Shown here one piece after another: positions 43,710 through 53,197 of a DNA stretch of 64,000 nucleotides. The first letter of the stretch is position 1. Every line of letters starts with the position of its first letter. The notes under the pieces were generated by a model. The model made no database searches and was not told the origin of the DNA. It saw nothing but the letters and a program-made list of their open reading frames with translations. Location: the NCBI RefSeq assembly GCF_024138715.1, contig NZ_CP092074.1, positions 1,178,001 through 1,242,000 on the forward strand, read 5' to 3'. This DNA comes from Emticicia sp. 21SJ11W-3. GTDB taxonomy: Bacteria > Bacteroidota > Bacteroidia > Cytophagales > Spirosomataceae. The translations under genes and the position numbers were made by a program.

Positions 43710-46700
43710 TCAAGACAAAACCTGCCTGTAAGTTTCCTTAAATCTGGTAAATTCATCTTCTAAAACGGCCATTCTTTCATTGAAACAGGTTAAATCTCCT
43801 GTTTTAGACGGCACTTCAATTTCTTTGGTAATTTCATGAATACGCGCCAGCCCGATGGTTCCTGAGTTACCTTTCAAGGTATGCAGTTCGCTTTGAATGG
43901 TTTTTACATGGTCAGGGTAGGCTTCTTTGGTATTGCGTATCTGTTCCTGAGCCTCTTGTTCAAAATCCTCAAATACGGTCAGCAGCATTTCTTCTCCTAC
44001 CATTTCTTTCAGCTGGTTTACTACTTCCATATCAAACATGGGTATACCGGCAGCCACACTGAAATCTGTAGTAGCGGCAGACCCTTTAACATCTATAACA
44101 GGCTGGTTGTTTTTTGCAGATGGTGTTCTGGTGATTGGTTCTTTGGCAGCCCCGCTTCTGGCCGTGGCTGCGGTTTCTTCTGTTCTGCCTTCGGTTCTTA
44201 CCAGTTCGTTTACTTTTTGAACCAGAATAGCGGCTCTGATGGGCTTGGGTACGTAGTCGTCCATCCCTTCGCTCAGGAAACGTTCCCGGTCATGCTGCAT
44301 GGAGTAGGCGGTCATGGCTACTATTTTGGGTAGTGACGACCCATAGATGTCACGCATGCGGTGGGTGGTTTCTATGCCATCCATTTCCGGCATCTGAATA
44401 TCCATAAAAATGAGGTCAAAGAACGGATTATCACCAAATATCTCAATGGCTTTGGCGCCGCTTTCGGCAGTTGTTACAGTACAGCCCGACTTATTCAGTA
44501 TTTCTGAAGCTACCTTGCGGTTTACCTGATTGTCGTCAACCAATAGAATTTTAGGTGAATACTGACTGAAAAAGTTAGTTAGCTGAATCTCCCCTGCATC
44601 ATTATCAGAAACACTCGGGCTGATGCTGGTAGAACGAACCTCAATCGTGAACCAGAAAGTGCTTCCTTGGCCTTCGCCCGAAACTACCCCCATGTCGCCT
44701 TTCATCAGGCGGCATAGCTCACGTGAAATGGCCAGGCCAAGGCCTGTTCCGCCAAATGATTTTTTGGTTGAATTATCCACCTGCTGAAAAGCCCCGAACA
44801 GTAGTTTCTGATCCTCTTCTGATATACCAATGCCTGAATCTTTGATTTCGCCTTTCAGAATATGAATTTTCCCGTTAGATGATACCTTAGACAGCGAAAC
44901 CGTTACACTGCCATTCTCTGTAAACTTCAGTGCATTAGAAGTCAGGTTCGAGAAAATCTGTAACAATCGTGTCTGGTCAGCAATCAGGTAGGCGGGTACG
45001 TCTTCGGCTATATGATAGGTAAGGGCATTGTTTTTTTCGATAGCCCGCTGACGGAACAAGCCCACCAGTCGTTCTAATAACTCACGTATATCAAGCGGGG
45101 CATTGTGCAAGTCCATTTTGCCGGCCTCAATTTTAGACAGGTCAAGTATGTCATTCAGAATGGTCAGCAGGGTTTCTGACGATTTCTTGATGGTTTGAAC
45201 ATAATCTCTTTGCTCCGGATTCAGCGGCGTTTCGTACATCAGGTCAATCATCCCAATTACACCATTCATTGGTGTACGAATCTCATGGCTCATATTGGCC
45301 AGGAAGCGTTCTTTTACTTTAAGCGACCGCTCGGCCTCGTCTTTGGCAACAATTAAGTCTTCGTTGGCGTGTTTCAGCTCTGATATATCACGTGCTACCC
45401 CTTCTACCTCAACAGGAATACCCTTGGCATCTTTAATCATTCTGATATTGAGCATAAACTGCCGTAACTCTCCGTCTTTGCGCTTTACTACTACCTCAAA
45501 GTTGGTAATACTGCCCGACTTCAACAGCCCTTTGATATTCTTTGAACTGTCAATGGCGTTTTCAAAGAACTTATCCACCTTGTTGCCCATTACCTCTTCA
45601 ACAGAATACCCTGTGTGGGTAAGTACCGACGGTGATATCATACTAATATTTCCGGCCAGATCAGTTCGGTAATAGATATCGATGAACGACTCAATGGTAT
45701 CGCGGAATTTCTGTTCACTTTTTTGCAGCCTGATGGTAGAGTTTTTCTTTTCGGTAATGTTTTGGGCAATGCCCGAAATCTCTTCTATTTGCCCGGTTGA
45801 AGATGAAAGAATGGGGTTCAGGTAAAACTCATACCAATCGTCGCCACCATCTATGTGTCCCCAGTGCATTTCAAAATTCTGAGGTTTGCCTTTAAAGGCT
45901 TCATTGTATCTTTCGCGAAGCACCGGGCGGTCTTCAGGGGCAATCAGGCGCCAGCCGATTTTCTCGGTACTTGAGTTGATTTCAGGCGGATACCCGAGGT
46001 TTTTTCTGATTAATTCTTCATAATTTTTATTGAAAGAGCTTAGCTGGCGTTTCAGGTTCACTGTCCAGATTACGTGCGAACTGCTGTCAAACACAGCATT
46101 GAGGCGAGATGTTTGCCTTAGTAAATCTTCTTCTTTCTGTTTTCTTACCAGCGCCACAGCTACCTGGCCCGAAACGAATTCAAGCAATTCAAGGTCGCGG
46201 ATGGTAAATTTATTACGGTCACTGTAAGACTGCACGCCAATTACCCCGGTAGTTTTGGTATCTACTTTTAAGGGTACACAAAGCATTACTTCAGGTTTGG
46301 AAGAACCGTATAAGGTTAACCTTTCGGTTTCTGAAAGACGTTCAATGTCTTCTTTATAAAGAAAAAGAGGCTTGTTTTGCACCATTGAATATTCAATAAT
46401 GCCGTTCCCCAGTTTTCGGCGCAGGAAATTCTCGCTCGTGTCTGAATACTCATCTACAACATAAGGGTAATAGATGGTACCGTCTTCAGGTTCAAAGAGC
46501 GCTACAAAGAAATTATTGGCCTGAATCTGTTTCTGTAGCTCTACATGTACCTGTGTTAAAAAATCTTTCAGGTTCAGGGTATTCAGATTCAGCTGGGCAA
46601 TGGTGTAATATAGTTGCTGGGCTCGTTCGGCGCGTCGGCGCAGGGTAATATCACGAAACAGGCAGCGGAAAGCCGTAGGTACTCCGTTTTCAAACCTACA

Positions 46701-47069
46701 GCTGATGTCGCCAAGCAGATACACACGTTTACCCTCTTTATTACGCATAACAGTCTGGTAATCTACCACCTGTCTTTCGGTTTTTATCTGCTGCAATGTA
46801 ACCAGCATATCTTCGGCAAACTGCGGGTGAAGAATATCCTGAAGTGTCAGTCTTGAAAGCTCATCGTTGGTATAGCCTAAAACTTCTCTTGAGGCCTTGT
46901 TGACAAAAAGGAACCGCCCGTCCAGCGAAAGTAGCATGATAATCTCAGACGTATTATCAACTAAATCCTGTAGCTGGTCAATGGCATCACTGTGTTCAGC
47001 TTCTTCAAGTTTGCGTTTGAGCTTTTCAATCTCATACAACAAGTCGTCATTCGATTTTTCGGCCGTCAT
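43710..47069 (-). CDS. Hybrid sensor histidine kinase with PAS, GAF, receiver and Hpt domains
   Basis: 1119 aa, no transmembrane helix, thus cytoplasmic. Order: PAS (about 15-140, IIMLLSLDGRFLFVN), GAF (155-310), PAS (325-445), PAS (460-570, IDIYYRTDLAGNISMI), HisKA with LANMSHEIRTPMNGVIG (about 600), HATPase with FSNLTSNALKFTENG and GTGLGLAISREL, receiver with LLVDDNQVNRKV and the Asp in LIFMDIQMPEMDG, and a C-terminal Hpt domain with LHTLKGNSGTIGL. It is thus a complete phosphorelay of His-Asp-His. No response regulator or regulated operon adjoins, so its output must be encoded elsewhere. Confidence 0.92.
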   Translation of the reverse strand: MTAEKSNDDLLYEIEKLKRKLEEAEHSDAIDQLQDLVDNTSEIIMLLSLDGRFLFVNKASREVLGYTNDELSRLTLQDILHPQFAEDMLVTLQQIKTERQVVDYQTVMRNKEGKRVYLLGDISCRFENGVPTAFRCLFRDITLRRRAERAQQLYYTIAQLNLNTLNLKDFLTQVHVELQKQIQANNFFVALFEPEDGTIYYPYVVDEYSDTSENFLRRKLGNGIIEYSMVQNKPLFLYKEDIERLSETERLTLYGSSKPEVMLCVPLKVDTKTTGVIGVQSYSDRNKFTIRDLELLEFVSGQVAVALVRKQKEEDLLRQTSRLNAVFDSSSHVIWTVNLKRQLSSFNKNYEELIRKNLGYPPEINSSTEKIGWRLIAPEDRPVLRERYNEAFKGKPQNFEMHWGHIDGGDDWYEFYLNPILSSSTGQIEEISGIAQNITEKKNSTIRLQKSEQKFRDTIESFIDIYYRTDLAGNISMISPSVLTHTGYSVEEVMGNKVDKFFENAIDSSKNIKGLLKSGSITNFEVVVKRKDGELRQFMLNIRMIKDAKGIPVEVEGVARDISELKHANEDLIVAKDEAERSLKVKERFLANMSHEIRTPMNGVIGMIDLMYETPLNPEQRDYVQTIKKSSETLLTILNDILDLSKIEAGKMDLHNAPLDIRELLERLVGLFRQRAIEKNNALTYHIAEDVPAYLIADQTRLLQIFSNLTSNALKFTENGSVTVSLSKVSSNGKIHILKGEIKDSGIGISEEDQKLLFGAFQQVDNSTKKSFGGTGLGLAISRELCRLMKGDMGVVSGEGQGSTFWFTIEVRSTSISPSVSDNDAGEIQLTNFFSQYSPKILLVDDNQVNRKVASEILNKSGCTVTTAESGAKAIEIFGDNPFFDLIFMDIQMPEMDGIETTHRMRDIYGSSLPKIVAMTAYSMQHDRERFLSEGMDDYVPKPIRAAILVQKVNELVRTEGRTEETAATARSGAAKEPITRTPSAKNNQPVIDVKGSAATTDFSVAAGIPMFDMEVVNQLKEMVGEEMLLTVFEDFEQEAQEQIRNTKEAYPDHVKTIQSELHTLKGNSGTIGLARIHEITKEIEVPSKTGDLTCFNERMAVLEDEFTRFKETYRQVLS

Positions 47070-47160
47070 CTTTCTCTTAATAGGTATATTTTAAGAGGTA
47101 AATCTACAAATAAAGATGAAGATTTTAAACCCTAATTTATGGCCCTGTTTTTGAAGCTCA

Positions 47161-48024
47161 TTATTCGCTAATTACCACCGCCAGTTTTGTATTGGCTTTG
47201 TTTACTGCCATGCGTGTAATTTTGCCAGACCCGGGCAGGTGAGCAGTATTTATTTCCTGCCACACCGAACCCGACCCGGGCTTGAAGGCAAAGAGTTTTT
47301 CGCCATCACTGGTAAGTATGTAGCCATTGGGTGTCCAGGTAATGTCTTCAGACTTGCCCATTGTAGCAACAATAGGTGTTACTTCTCCGGTTGCAGGGTT
47401 AAACTCCTTAATCAGCCATGTTTCTGCTGTTTTATCGATAAAGCTAAATGTATTGCCTCCCGGAATTTTGTGCAGCGAACGGCCAGGCTTTGAACCAAGA
47501 ATTACGCTTTTTTTAGTATCAAGGTCATAGTAATGCAAATGGTTGGTGGTATCTGCCAGAACAAATAAAAGCAGATGCGTAGGGTCTGTCCAGGTATGAT
47601 ACCCGACTTTCAGATGATTGATTAGAGTTACAGACTGCCCGCCATTTACCGGATACTTACCCAAATCCTGATTCCCGTTGTCTCTCTGAATAATATATGA
47701 AATGAATCGCCCATCAGGCGTGATGGTAGGAGAGTATTCGTGTTCTGTTGTGGTGGTTATCTGCCTGCTGATGCCCTTTTTGTAATTGTAAGATTTAATA
47801 TCGGTGCGGCCGCTATCTTTGGCAGATGCATAATAAACCAGCGGAAGGGTCGGGTGAAAAGACGGCTGGTTATCATACCCTTTGTGTAAGGTAATGTTAG
47901 CAGGGTTAGATAAGCTAAAGCTATTATTTTTGTATTGGAGGTCAAACAGGTAAATTTCTGTTCCCGTCTGTGCCTGCAATGAAAAGTGAATCGAAAAGAG
48001 CAGAAGCGAAAAAAAGTGTTTCAT
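47161..48024 (-). CDS. Exported TolB-like beta-propeller protein
   Basis: 287 aa from ATG at 48024 (MKHFFSLLLFSIHFSLQAQ is the signal peptide). Repeats such as HPTLPLVYYASAKDSGRTDIKSY, YSPTITPDGRFISYIIQ and DITWTPNGYILTSDG are WD40/PD40 (TolB-type) blades. These propellers bind proteins in the periplasm or outer membrane. Here no tol or pal partner adjoins, although an OmpA-like lipoprotein is next on the same strand (26 bases from its stop to a hairpin). Start upstream at 48075 would not give a signal peptide. Confidence 0.83.
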   Translation of the reverse strand: MKHFFSLLLFSIHFSLQAQTGTEIYLFDLQYKNNSFSLSNPANITLHKGYDNQPSFHPTLPLVYYASAKDSGRTDIKSYNYKKGISRQITTTTEHEYSPTITPDGRFISYIIQRDNGNQDLGKYPVNGGQSVTLINHLKVGYHTWTDPTHLLLFVLADTTNHLHYYDLDTKKSVILGSKPGRSLHKIPGGNTFSFIDKTAETWLIKEFNPATGEVTPIVATMGKSEDITWTPNGYILTSDGEKLFAFKPGSGSVWQEINTAHLPGSGKITRMAVNKANTKLAVVISE

Positions 48025-48081
48025 GAGTTTTGGTTTATTTGCCCAATATAGCCAAAAACCTGATTCGTATAACATAAAAAA

Positions 48082-48108
48082 ACCGGAGTAACGATGAGCT
48101 ACTCCGGT
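48082..48108 (-). terminator. Terminator after the OmpA-like gene
   Basis: Nine-base perfect stem ACCGGAGTA / TACTCCGGT, loop of nine, followed on the minus strand by TTTTTTTATG. Confidence 0.88.
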
Positions 48109-48133
48109 CGGATGTTTAAAGGAAGTAATTAAT

Positions 48134-48808
48134 TTATCTTCCGCCTGTATTATTAACTACACTTTCACGTATAGAATTGTCAGCCACAATTAAGAAATCA
48201 ACTCTGCGGTTTTTGTTTCTACCCGCCAGATATTTGTTTGAGCGAACCGGTACCTTTTCGCCAAAGCCATCAACCAGTAATCTGTTTTCTTCTACCCCTG
48301 CCGAACGCAGATAGTTAGCAACCTGAACCGCTCTTTTTCTTGAAAGTTTTTCGTTGTATGCGTTTTTACCTGTGGCATCGGCATGGCCACCTACCAAAAC
48401 AAATGTATTTGGTATTTGTTTTAATGAATAGGCAATTCTGAGAAGGTCTTGTTTGGCGTTCTCGTTTATCATATAAGAGTCAACTTTAAAGATGTTTCCT
48501 TTAGTCATGGTAACCAGCAGACCTTCATCGTATGCTTCAACCGAGGCTATGCCCATCAGGTTTTCGTTCATGGCCGGCACATAGTCTGCCATAATTCTTT
48601 TGAGTTCATCGCCATTGGCGCCACCCATCGAAACCGTAGTGATGGTGGCTTTCTCGGCATTGGCAGGTGGCATATTAGCTACCTTATTGTTGTCTTTTGA
48701 ATTTGATTTTGTAACTGAGTTGCTTGATTTACAACTCATATTAGTATAGCCTACAAGCATCAGAGCAGAAGCTAAAACTATTGATTTTGAAATAAGATTG
48801 CGTTTCAT
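48134..48808 (-). CDS. OmpA-family peptidoglycan-binding lipoprotein
   Basis: 224 aa. Lipoprotein signal ending at Cys26 (VGYTNMSC), a Ser/Asn/Lys linker, and a C-terminal OmpA domain with VLVGGHADATGKNAYNEKLSRKRAVQVANYL, ENRLLVDGFGEKVPV and NRRVDFLIV. The Asp and Arg residues that hold meso-diaminopimelate (ADATG, SRKRA, NRRVDF) are intact. It links the outer membrane to the cell wall. Its own terminator stands at 48082-48108. Confidence 0.9.
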   Translation of the reverse strand: MKRNLISKSIVLASALMLVGYTNMSCKSSNSVTKSNSKDNNKVANMPPANAEKATITTVSMGGANGDELKRIMADYVPAMNENLMGIASVEAYDEGLLVTMTKGNIFKVDSYMINENAKQDLLRIAYSLKQIPNTFVLVGGHADATGKNAYNEKLSRKRAVQVANYLRSAGVEENRLLVDGFGEKVPVRSNKYLAGRNKNRRVDFLIVADNSIRESVVNNTGGR

Positions 48809-48971
48809 GAGTTTTGGTATTTTTTGGTATAATACAATAAAAAACTGTACCCGAGTAGCCAGAATAGCTTAATTGGGGTTTATGGAGTAAATCTTTATAC
48901 AAAATGTGGAAGATGCGCAACAAAATCAGAACCTTTGAGTACTTTCTGAGTAGAAAGAACTAATTTTGAGC

Positions 48972-49751
48972 ATGCAAAAAGTTAAGCCTAAAAAACATCT
49001 CGGACAGCACTTTCTGAAAGACCTGAATGCCGCCGAAAGAATAGTAAATTTGTTAGCGCTCCATAAAGGATATACGAAGGTGCTTGAAATTGGCCCGGGT
49101 ATGGGCGTGCTAACCCAGTTTTTGCTGAAGAAGACAGAATACCAGACATCGGTAGTTGAAATTGATAGAGAGTCGGTTGAATACCTGAAAACGAACTATC
49201 CGGAACTGAGTGACAGGATTTTCTCTGAAGATTTTCTAAGAATGAACCTGTCTGAATTAAAAGGGTTTGAGGGTTCTGAAACTTTTGGTATCATCGGCAA
49301 TTTCCCCTACAATATTTCTTCGCAGATTTTCTTCAAGGTTCTTGAACATACAGATACTGTGGCAGAGGTTGTTTGTATGCTGCAAAAAGAGGTAGCTAAA
49401 AGGATTGCCTCACCACCGGGCAATAAAGATTATGGTATTCTTAGCGTGCTTTTGCAGGCTTATTATGATATTAAGTATGAATTTACTGTTTTGCCCGGGG
49501 CCTTTAACCCGCCGCCTAAAGTAGATTCGGGTGTGATAAGTCTGAAAAGAAATGCAGTTGGTAAACTGGATTGCGACGAGCGAAAGTTTTTTCAGGTGGT
49601 AAAAGCCGGATTTAACCAGAGAAGAAAAACGCTTCGTAATGCTTTAAAGCCTATTGGCCTGAATTTTGAACATGAGCTGTTAAATAAACGCGCCGAACAA
49701 TTGGGCGTTGCCGAATTTATACTGTTGACAAAGGCCTTTACTGAAAACTAA
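48972..49751 (+). CDS. rsmA: 16S rRNA adenine dimethyltransferase RsmA/KsgA
   Basis: 259 aa from ATG at 48972. S-adenosylmethionine-dependent enzyme that dimethylates two adjacent adenines near the 3' end of 16S rRNA. Motif I LEIGPGMGVLTQFL, motif II VVEIDRES, and the catalytic loop NFPYNISSQIFFK (family N-L/F-P-Y) are intact, as are the Lys-rich N-terminus KPKKHLGQHFLKD and the C-terminal FRQRRKTLRNAL-like segment (FNQRRKTLRNALKP). A TTG six bases upstream is in frame, but the ATG is better. It begins a three-gene plus-strand run with mgtE and dtd. Confidence 0.95.
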   Translation: MQKVKPKKHLGQHFLKDLNAAERIVNLLALHKGYTKVLEIGPGMGVLTQFLLKKTEYQTSVVEIDRESVEYLKTNYPELSDRIFSEDFLRMNLSELKGFEGSETFGIIGNFPYNISSQIFFKVLEHTDTVAEVVCMLQKEVAKRIASPPGNKDYGILSVLLQAYYDIKYEFTVLPGAFNPPPKVDSGVISLKRNAVGKLDCDERKFFQVVKAGFNQRRKTLRNALKPIGLNFEHELLNKRAEQLGVAEFILLTKAFTEN

Positions 49752-49761
49752 CTGAGTAGAT

Positions 49762-51117
49762 ATGAGTACTTTTGAGCTAACCAGAGAGTACATTGAAAAG
49801 CTGGAGACGGCCATTGAGCAGAAAGATCATGAACTGCTGAAAGCCGAAATGGAAGAGCTGTATCCGGCGGATATAGCCGGTATTTTGCTTGAACTGGACG
49901 GCGAACAGGGCCATTATCTGCTTACATTGGTTGATATTGAAACAGGTGCCGAAATACTGGCGCACATTGAGCCGGATACGCGCAAGAGCTTTATAAAAGA
50001 GCGGTTTACGGTAGAAGAAATTGCCAAGTATGTAGATTTGCTGGATTCGGATGATGCTGCTGATTTGCTGAACGAGCAGTCAATAGAGGTAAGGGAGAAG
50101 GTAATTGCGATGCTTGATGACCGCGAGCAGGCCAGGTTCATTATTGACCTGATGTATTACCCCAAAGATATTGCCGGAGGCTTGATGCAGAAAGAGTTGG
50201 TAAAGGTTAATTCGAGCTGGACAGTGAGCGAGTGCGTGGAGGAAATCAGGAGACAGGCGGAGGATGTTGAGAAAGTATTTGCCATTTATGTAGTTGATGA
50301 TGAGCAGAAATTGCAAGGAATTGTTTCTCTGAAACAAATTGTGCTGGCCCGTAAAAACACCAGAATAGAGAATATTCTGGATGATGACATTGTCTTTGTT
50401 GAAACTACAGCCAAAGCCGAAGAAGTAGCCGACCTGATGCAGAAATATGACCTGGAGGCTATTCCGGTAGTGAACACCCTGGGGAGATTGCTGGGGAGAA
50501 TCACCATCGATGACGTAGTTGACTTTATTACCGATAAAGCCGAAGAAGATATTCAGGTAATGGCGGGTATTACTGGCGAAGCAGAGGAGGACGACAGCGT
50601 ATGGCAACTGGCCAAGGCGCGTTTACCCTGGTTGGTAGTAGGAGTAGCGGGTAGCTTACTGGCTGCCACAGTTATTAAAGGCTTTGAGGCTGAGTTTCAG
50701 AAAGTAGCCGCTCTGGCTGCGTTCATACCCATTATGGGGTCAACGGGGGGCAATGTAGGTATACAGACATCGTCTCTTATTGTGCAGAGTCTGGCAGAAA
50801 AAACGGGTATTGTTACAAGTTTATGGCAGCGGCTTTTCAAGATTATTCTGGTAGCTTTGGTGAACGGGCTGATTATCGGGGCATTGGCAGGTACCTATAT
50901 TTATGTTATTGGTGAGGCAGAGCTTTTTCTGGTAGTTTGTTTTTCTTTGCTGGCAGTGGTTGTGCTGGCGTCGTTTATGGGTACGGTAACCCCCCTCTTA
51001 TTGAACAGGCTCGGCATAAACCCCGCAATAGCCTCCGGACCATTTATTACAACCGCCAACGACATCATCGGTATAGGTACTTATCTATTAATTGCGCATT
51101 TATTGCTCCGAATTTAA
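49762..51117 (+). CDS. mgtE: Magnesium transporter MgtE
   Basis: 451 aa, canonical length. N-terminal helical domain (to about 130; LYPADIAGILLELDGEQG), two CBS domains (130-255; IRQ-type segments such as VKVNSSWTVSECVEEI and LGRLLGRITIDDVVDFI) and five membrane helices with the pore motif GNVGIQTSSLIV (cytoplasmic side) and GPFITTANDIIG at the end. It imports magnesium and is gated by Mg2+ binding to the N and CBS domains. Located 10 bases after rsmA and 7 bases before dtd, so likely co-transcribed. Confidence 0.95.
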   Translation: MSTFELTREYIEKLETAIEQKDHELLKAEMEELYPADIAGILLELDGEQGHYLLTLVDIETGAEILAHIEPDTRKSFIKERFTVEEIAKYVDLLDSDDAADLLNEQSIEVREKVIAMLDDREQARFIIDLMYYPKDIAGGLMQKELVKVNSSWTVSECVEEIRRQAEDVEKVFAIYVVDDEQKLQGIVSLKQIVLARKNTRIENILDDDIVFVETTAKAEEVADLMQKYDLEAIPVVNTLGRLLGRITIDDVVDFITDKAEEDIQVMAGITGEAEEDDSVWQLAKARLPWLVVGVAGSLLAATVIKGFEAEFQKVAALAAFIPIMGSTGGNVGIQTSSLIVQSLAEKTGIVTSLWQRLFKIILVALVNGLIIGALAGTYIYVIGEAELFLVVCFSLLAVVVLASFMGTVTPLLLNRLGINPAIASGPFITTANDIIGIGTYLLIAHLLLRI

Positions 51118-51123
51118 CAAATC

Positions 51124-51576
51124 ATGATTGCTGTTATTCAAAGGGTAACTCAGGCTTCTGTATCCATTGACCATGCCGTAAAAGGGCAAATCGGTTTAGG
51201 TTTTTTGGTTCTGCTTGGTATTACACATACCGATACAGAGGAGGATATTGATTGGCTTTCAAAAAAAATTACAGGCTTACGGGTGTTTGGCGACGAAGAA
51301 GGAAAGATGAATCTGGATATAACCGCCGTTAATGGAGATATACTGTTAATCAGCCAGTTTACTTTACATGCCAGTACTAAGAAGGGTAACAGACCCTCGT
51401 TCATTGAAGCCGCTCGGCCAGAGGTAGCCATACCGCTTTATGAAAAAATGATTGCCCGGTTGACTACTGATTTAGGTAAGCCCATAGAAACCGGACAGTT
51501 TGGAGCAGATATGAAAGTGTCTCTACTGAACGATGGCCCCGTAACCATAATAATTGATTCGAAGAATAAGATTTAG
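51124..51576 (+). CDS. dtd: D-aminoacyl-tRNA deacylase
   Basis: 150 aa DTD enzyme that hydrolyses D-amino acids from tRNA. The two active-site motifs SQFTLHAS (family SQxTL) and NDGPVTIIIDS (family NxGPVT) are intact, as is the N-terminus MIAVIQRVTQASVSID. It ends the rsmA-mgtE-dtd run, and a terminator follows at once. Confidence 0.95.
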   Translation: MIAVIQRVTQASVSIDHAVKGQIGLGFLVLLGITHTDTEEDIDWLSKKITGLRVFGDEEGKMNLDITAVNGDILLISQFTLHASTKKGNRPSFIEAARPEVAIPLYEKMIARLTTDLGKPIETGQFGADMKVSLLNDGPVTIIIDSKNKI

Positions 51577-51614
51577 CAGAAGAGAGCAACTGGTTTTTCA
51601 GGCGCTCTCTTCTG
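51577..51614. terminator. Terminator between dtd and the convergent dehydrogenase gene
   Basis: Perfect 11-bp stem CAGAAGAGAGC / GCTCTCTTCTG, loop of 16, then TTAAAA. T-tract is poor on the plus strand. Confidence 0.6.
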
Positions 51615-51626
51615 TTAAAAAAGGCA

Positions 51627-52991
51627 TTAACCTCTCAAATGCCATGCCTTGGGTTTTACAAATGCCCTGATACCCGGATGCGAAAGCGTAGCGCCAAAAC
51701 CAGAGTTTTTTCGTCCGCTCCACGGAAGAGGCGCCGAGACACGGTCGCAGCAATTCCAGTAGCTGGTTCCTGCATTAATTTGTTGCAATATTTTCTCAGC
51801 ACGTTTTTTGTCTGCAGTATAAACCGCAGCAGTTAAACCATATTCAGTGTCCTGCATCAGTTTAGTGGCTTCTGCATCGTCTTTCACTTTCATTATACCA
51901 ATAATTGGCCCGAACGACTCATCCTTCATCACAGCCATTTGGTGTGTAACGCCGGTTAAAACAGTTGGCTCAAAGAAATACCCCTTACCTGTTACGCTTT
52001 TACCACCAGTTAGCAGATTGGCGCCTTTTTCGGTGGCATCCTTCACCTGATTCGCCAGAAATCCTAGCTGAGACTGGCGGCTTAACGCGCCAATATATAC
52101 GCCTTCTTCATCAGGCTGCCCAATTTTGTAAGACTGCACTTCTTTTACAAAGGCATCAACGTACTGGTCGTATACTTTTTCGTGCACGTAAATTCGCTCT
52201 ACTGCACAACAACTCTGGCCGTTGTTATAAAAAGCGCCATCAGCAGTACCTGCCGCTACCGATGCAATGTCTGCCACATCTTCGGCCACATAAAGGGGGT
52301 CTTTACCGCCCAATTCCAGCTGGCACGGCACCATTTTGTTGGCCACTTTTTCGTAAATATATAGGCCGGTTTTGTAAGAGCCTGTAAAGAAATAACCGTC
52401 CAGAGGCATATCAAGTAATTGTTCACCTACTTCTCTGGCACCAATAGCCACCTGAAACACATCATCGGGTACACCTGCTTTTTTCAGGTACTTCTCAATG
52501 TTTAGTCCCGTCAATGTCGAAAACTCAGATGGTTTATAGAAAACGGCATTGCCCCCGATAAGCGCCGGAATAAACACATTTACCCCAACCAGAAAAGGGT
52601 AGTTCCAGGCAGATATATTACAAATAACCCCCAGTGGTTCATAAGAAATCTTTTCTGTTAACCCTTCCTGACGTGTAACCGTTTCGTCTTTCAGATACTT
52701 CTGCGAGTTATCTACAAAGTATTTAATTCTGGCTCTGGCTCCGTTTACTTCGTTGCGCGCCTGCTGCAGAGGTTTGCCCATTTCAGCCGTTAAGGTAGCG
52801 GCAAGCGCTTCAATGTTTTCTGCCAGTAAATCCGAAAACCTGGCGATTATTCCGATACGCTTTTTTAGTGAAACTTTTGCCCAGGATTTTTGTCCTTTTT
52901 GAAGCGTTTTTAATTTACTTTGAAGACTCTCGGGGGAGTCTTCCACAAGGGTTGTAATAATTTCTTCGGTGGCCGGATTGACAATCTGCAT
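51627..52991 (-). CDS. Aldehyde dehydrogenase (succinate-semialdehyde dehydrogenase type)
   Basis: 454 aa from ATG at 52991. NAD(P)-dependent oxidation of an aldehyde to an acid. The Glu loop is CQLELGGKDPLYV, the catalytic Cys lies in YNNGQSCCAVERIYV, and the C-terminal PW(S/N)GRKNSGFG is present as PWSGRKNSGFG. N-terminus MQIVNPATEEIITTLVED and the LQKGQKSWAKVSLKKRI segment fit short SSADH-type members. Substrate choice is inference. It is a single minus-strand gene; no GABA transaminase adjoins. Confidence 0.9.
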   Translation of the reverse strand: MQIVNPATEEIITTLVEDSPESLQSKLKTLQKGQKSWAKVSLKKRIGIIARFSDLLAENIEALAATLTAEMGKPLQQARNEVNGARARIKYFVDNSQKYLKDETVTRQEGLTEKISYEPLGVICNISAWNYPFLVGVNVFIPALIGGNAVFYKPSEFSTLTGLNIEKYLKKAGVPDDVFQVAIGAREVGEQLLDMPLDGYFFTGSYKTGLYIYEKVANKMVPCQLELGGKDPLYVAEDVADIASVAAGTADGAFYNNGQSCCAVERIYVHEKVYDQYVDAFVKEVQSYKIGQPDEEGVYIGALSRQSQLGFLANQVKDATEKGANLLTGGKSVTGKGYFFEPTVLTGVTHQMAVMKDESFGPIIGIMKVKDDAEATKLMQDTEYGLTAAVYTADKKRAEKILQQINAGTSYWNCCDRVSAPLPWSGRKNSGFGATLSHPGIRAFVKPKAWHLRG

Positions 52992-53094
52992 GAGTATATA
53001 ACGAATAAAAAAACCTTTTTCTGTAATAATTATTTGCTGAAGCAAAACTACAAAATTATACAGAAAAAGATAGTATTCGGGCTATTAACAGCAA

Positions 53095-53131
53095 AGCGTA
53101 AATAAATGTTATTGACAACATTATTTACGCT
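53095..53131 (-). terminator. Terminator hairpin after the azoreductase gene
   Basis: Stem AGCGTAAATAA..GTT pairs with AACA..TTATTTACGCT with one bulged base; on the minus strand it stands about 67 bases past the azoreductase stop and is followed by TTGCTGTT. Confidence 0.55.
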
Positions 53132-53197
53132 TTTAGTCAATAACTTGGCTGACATCAAACTTTCAGGTAACCAACAATAATAAATGCTTTACAAAAA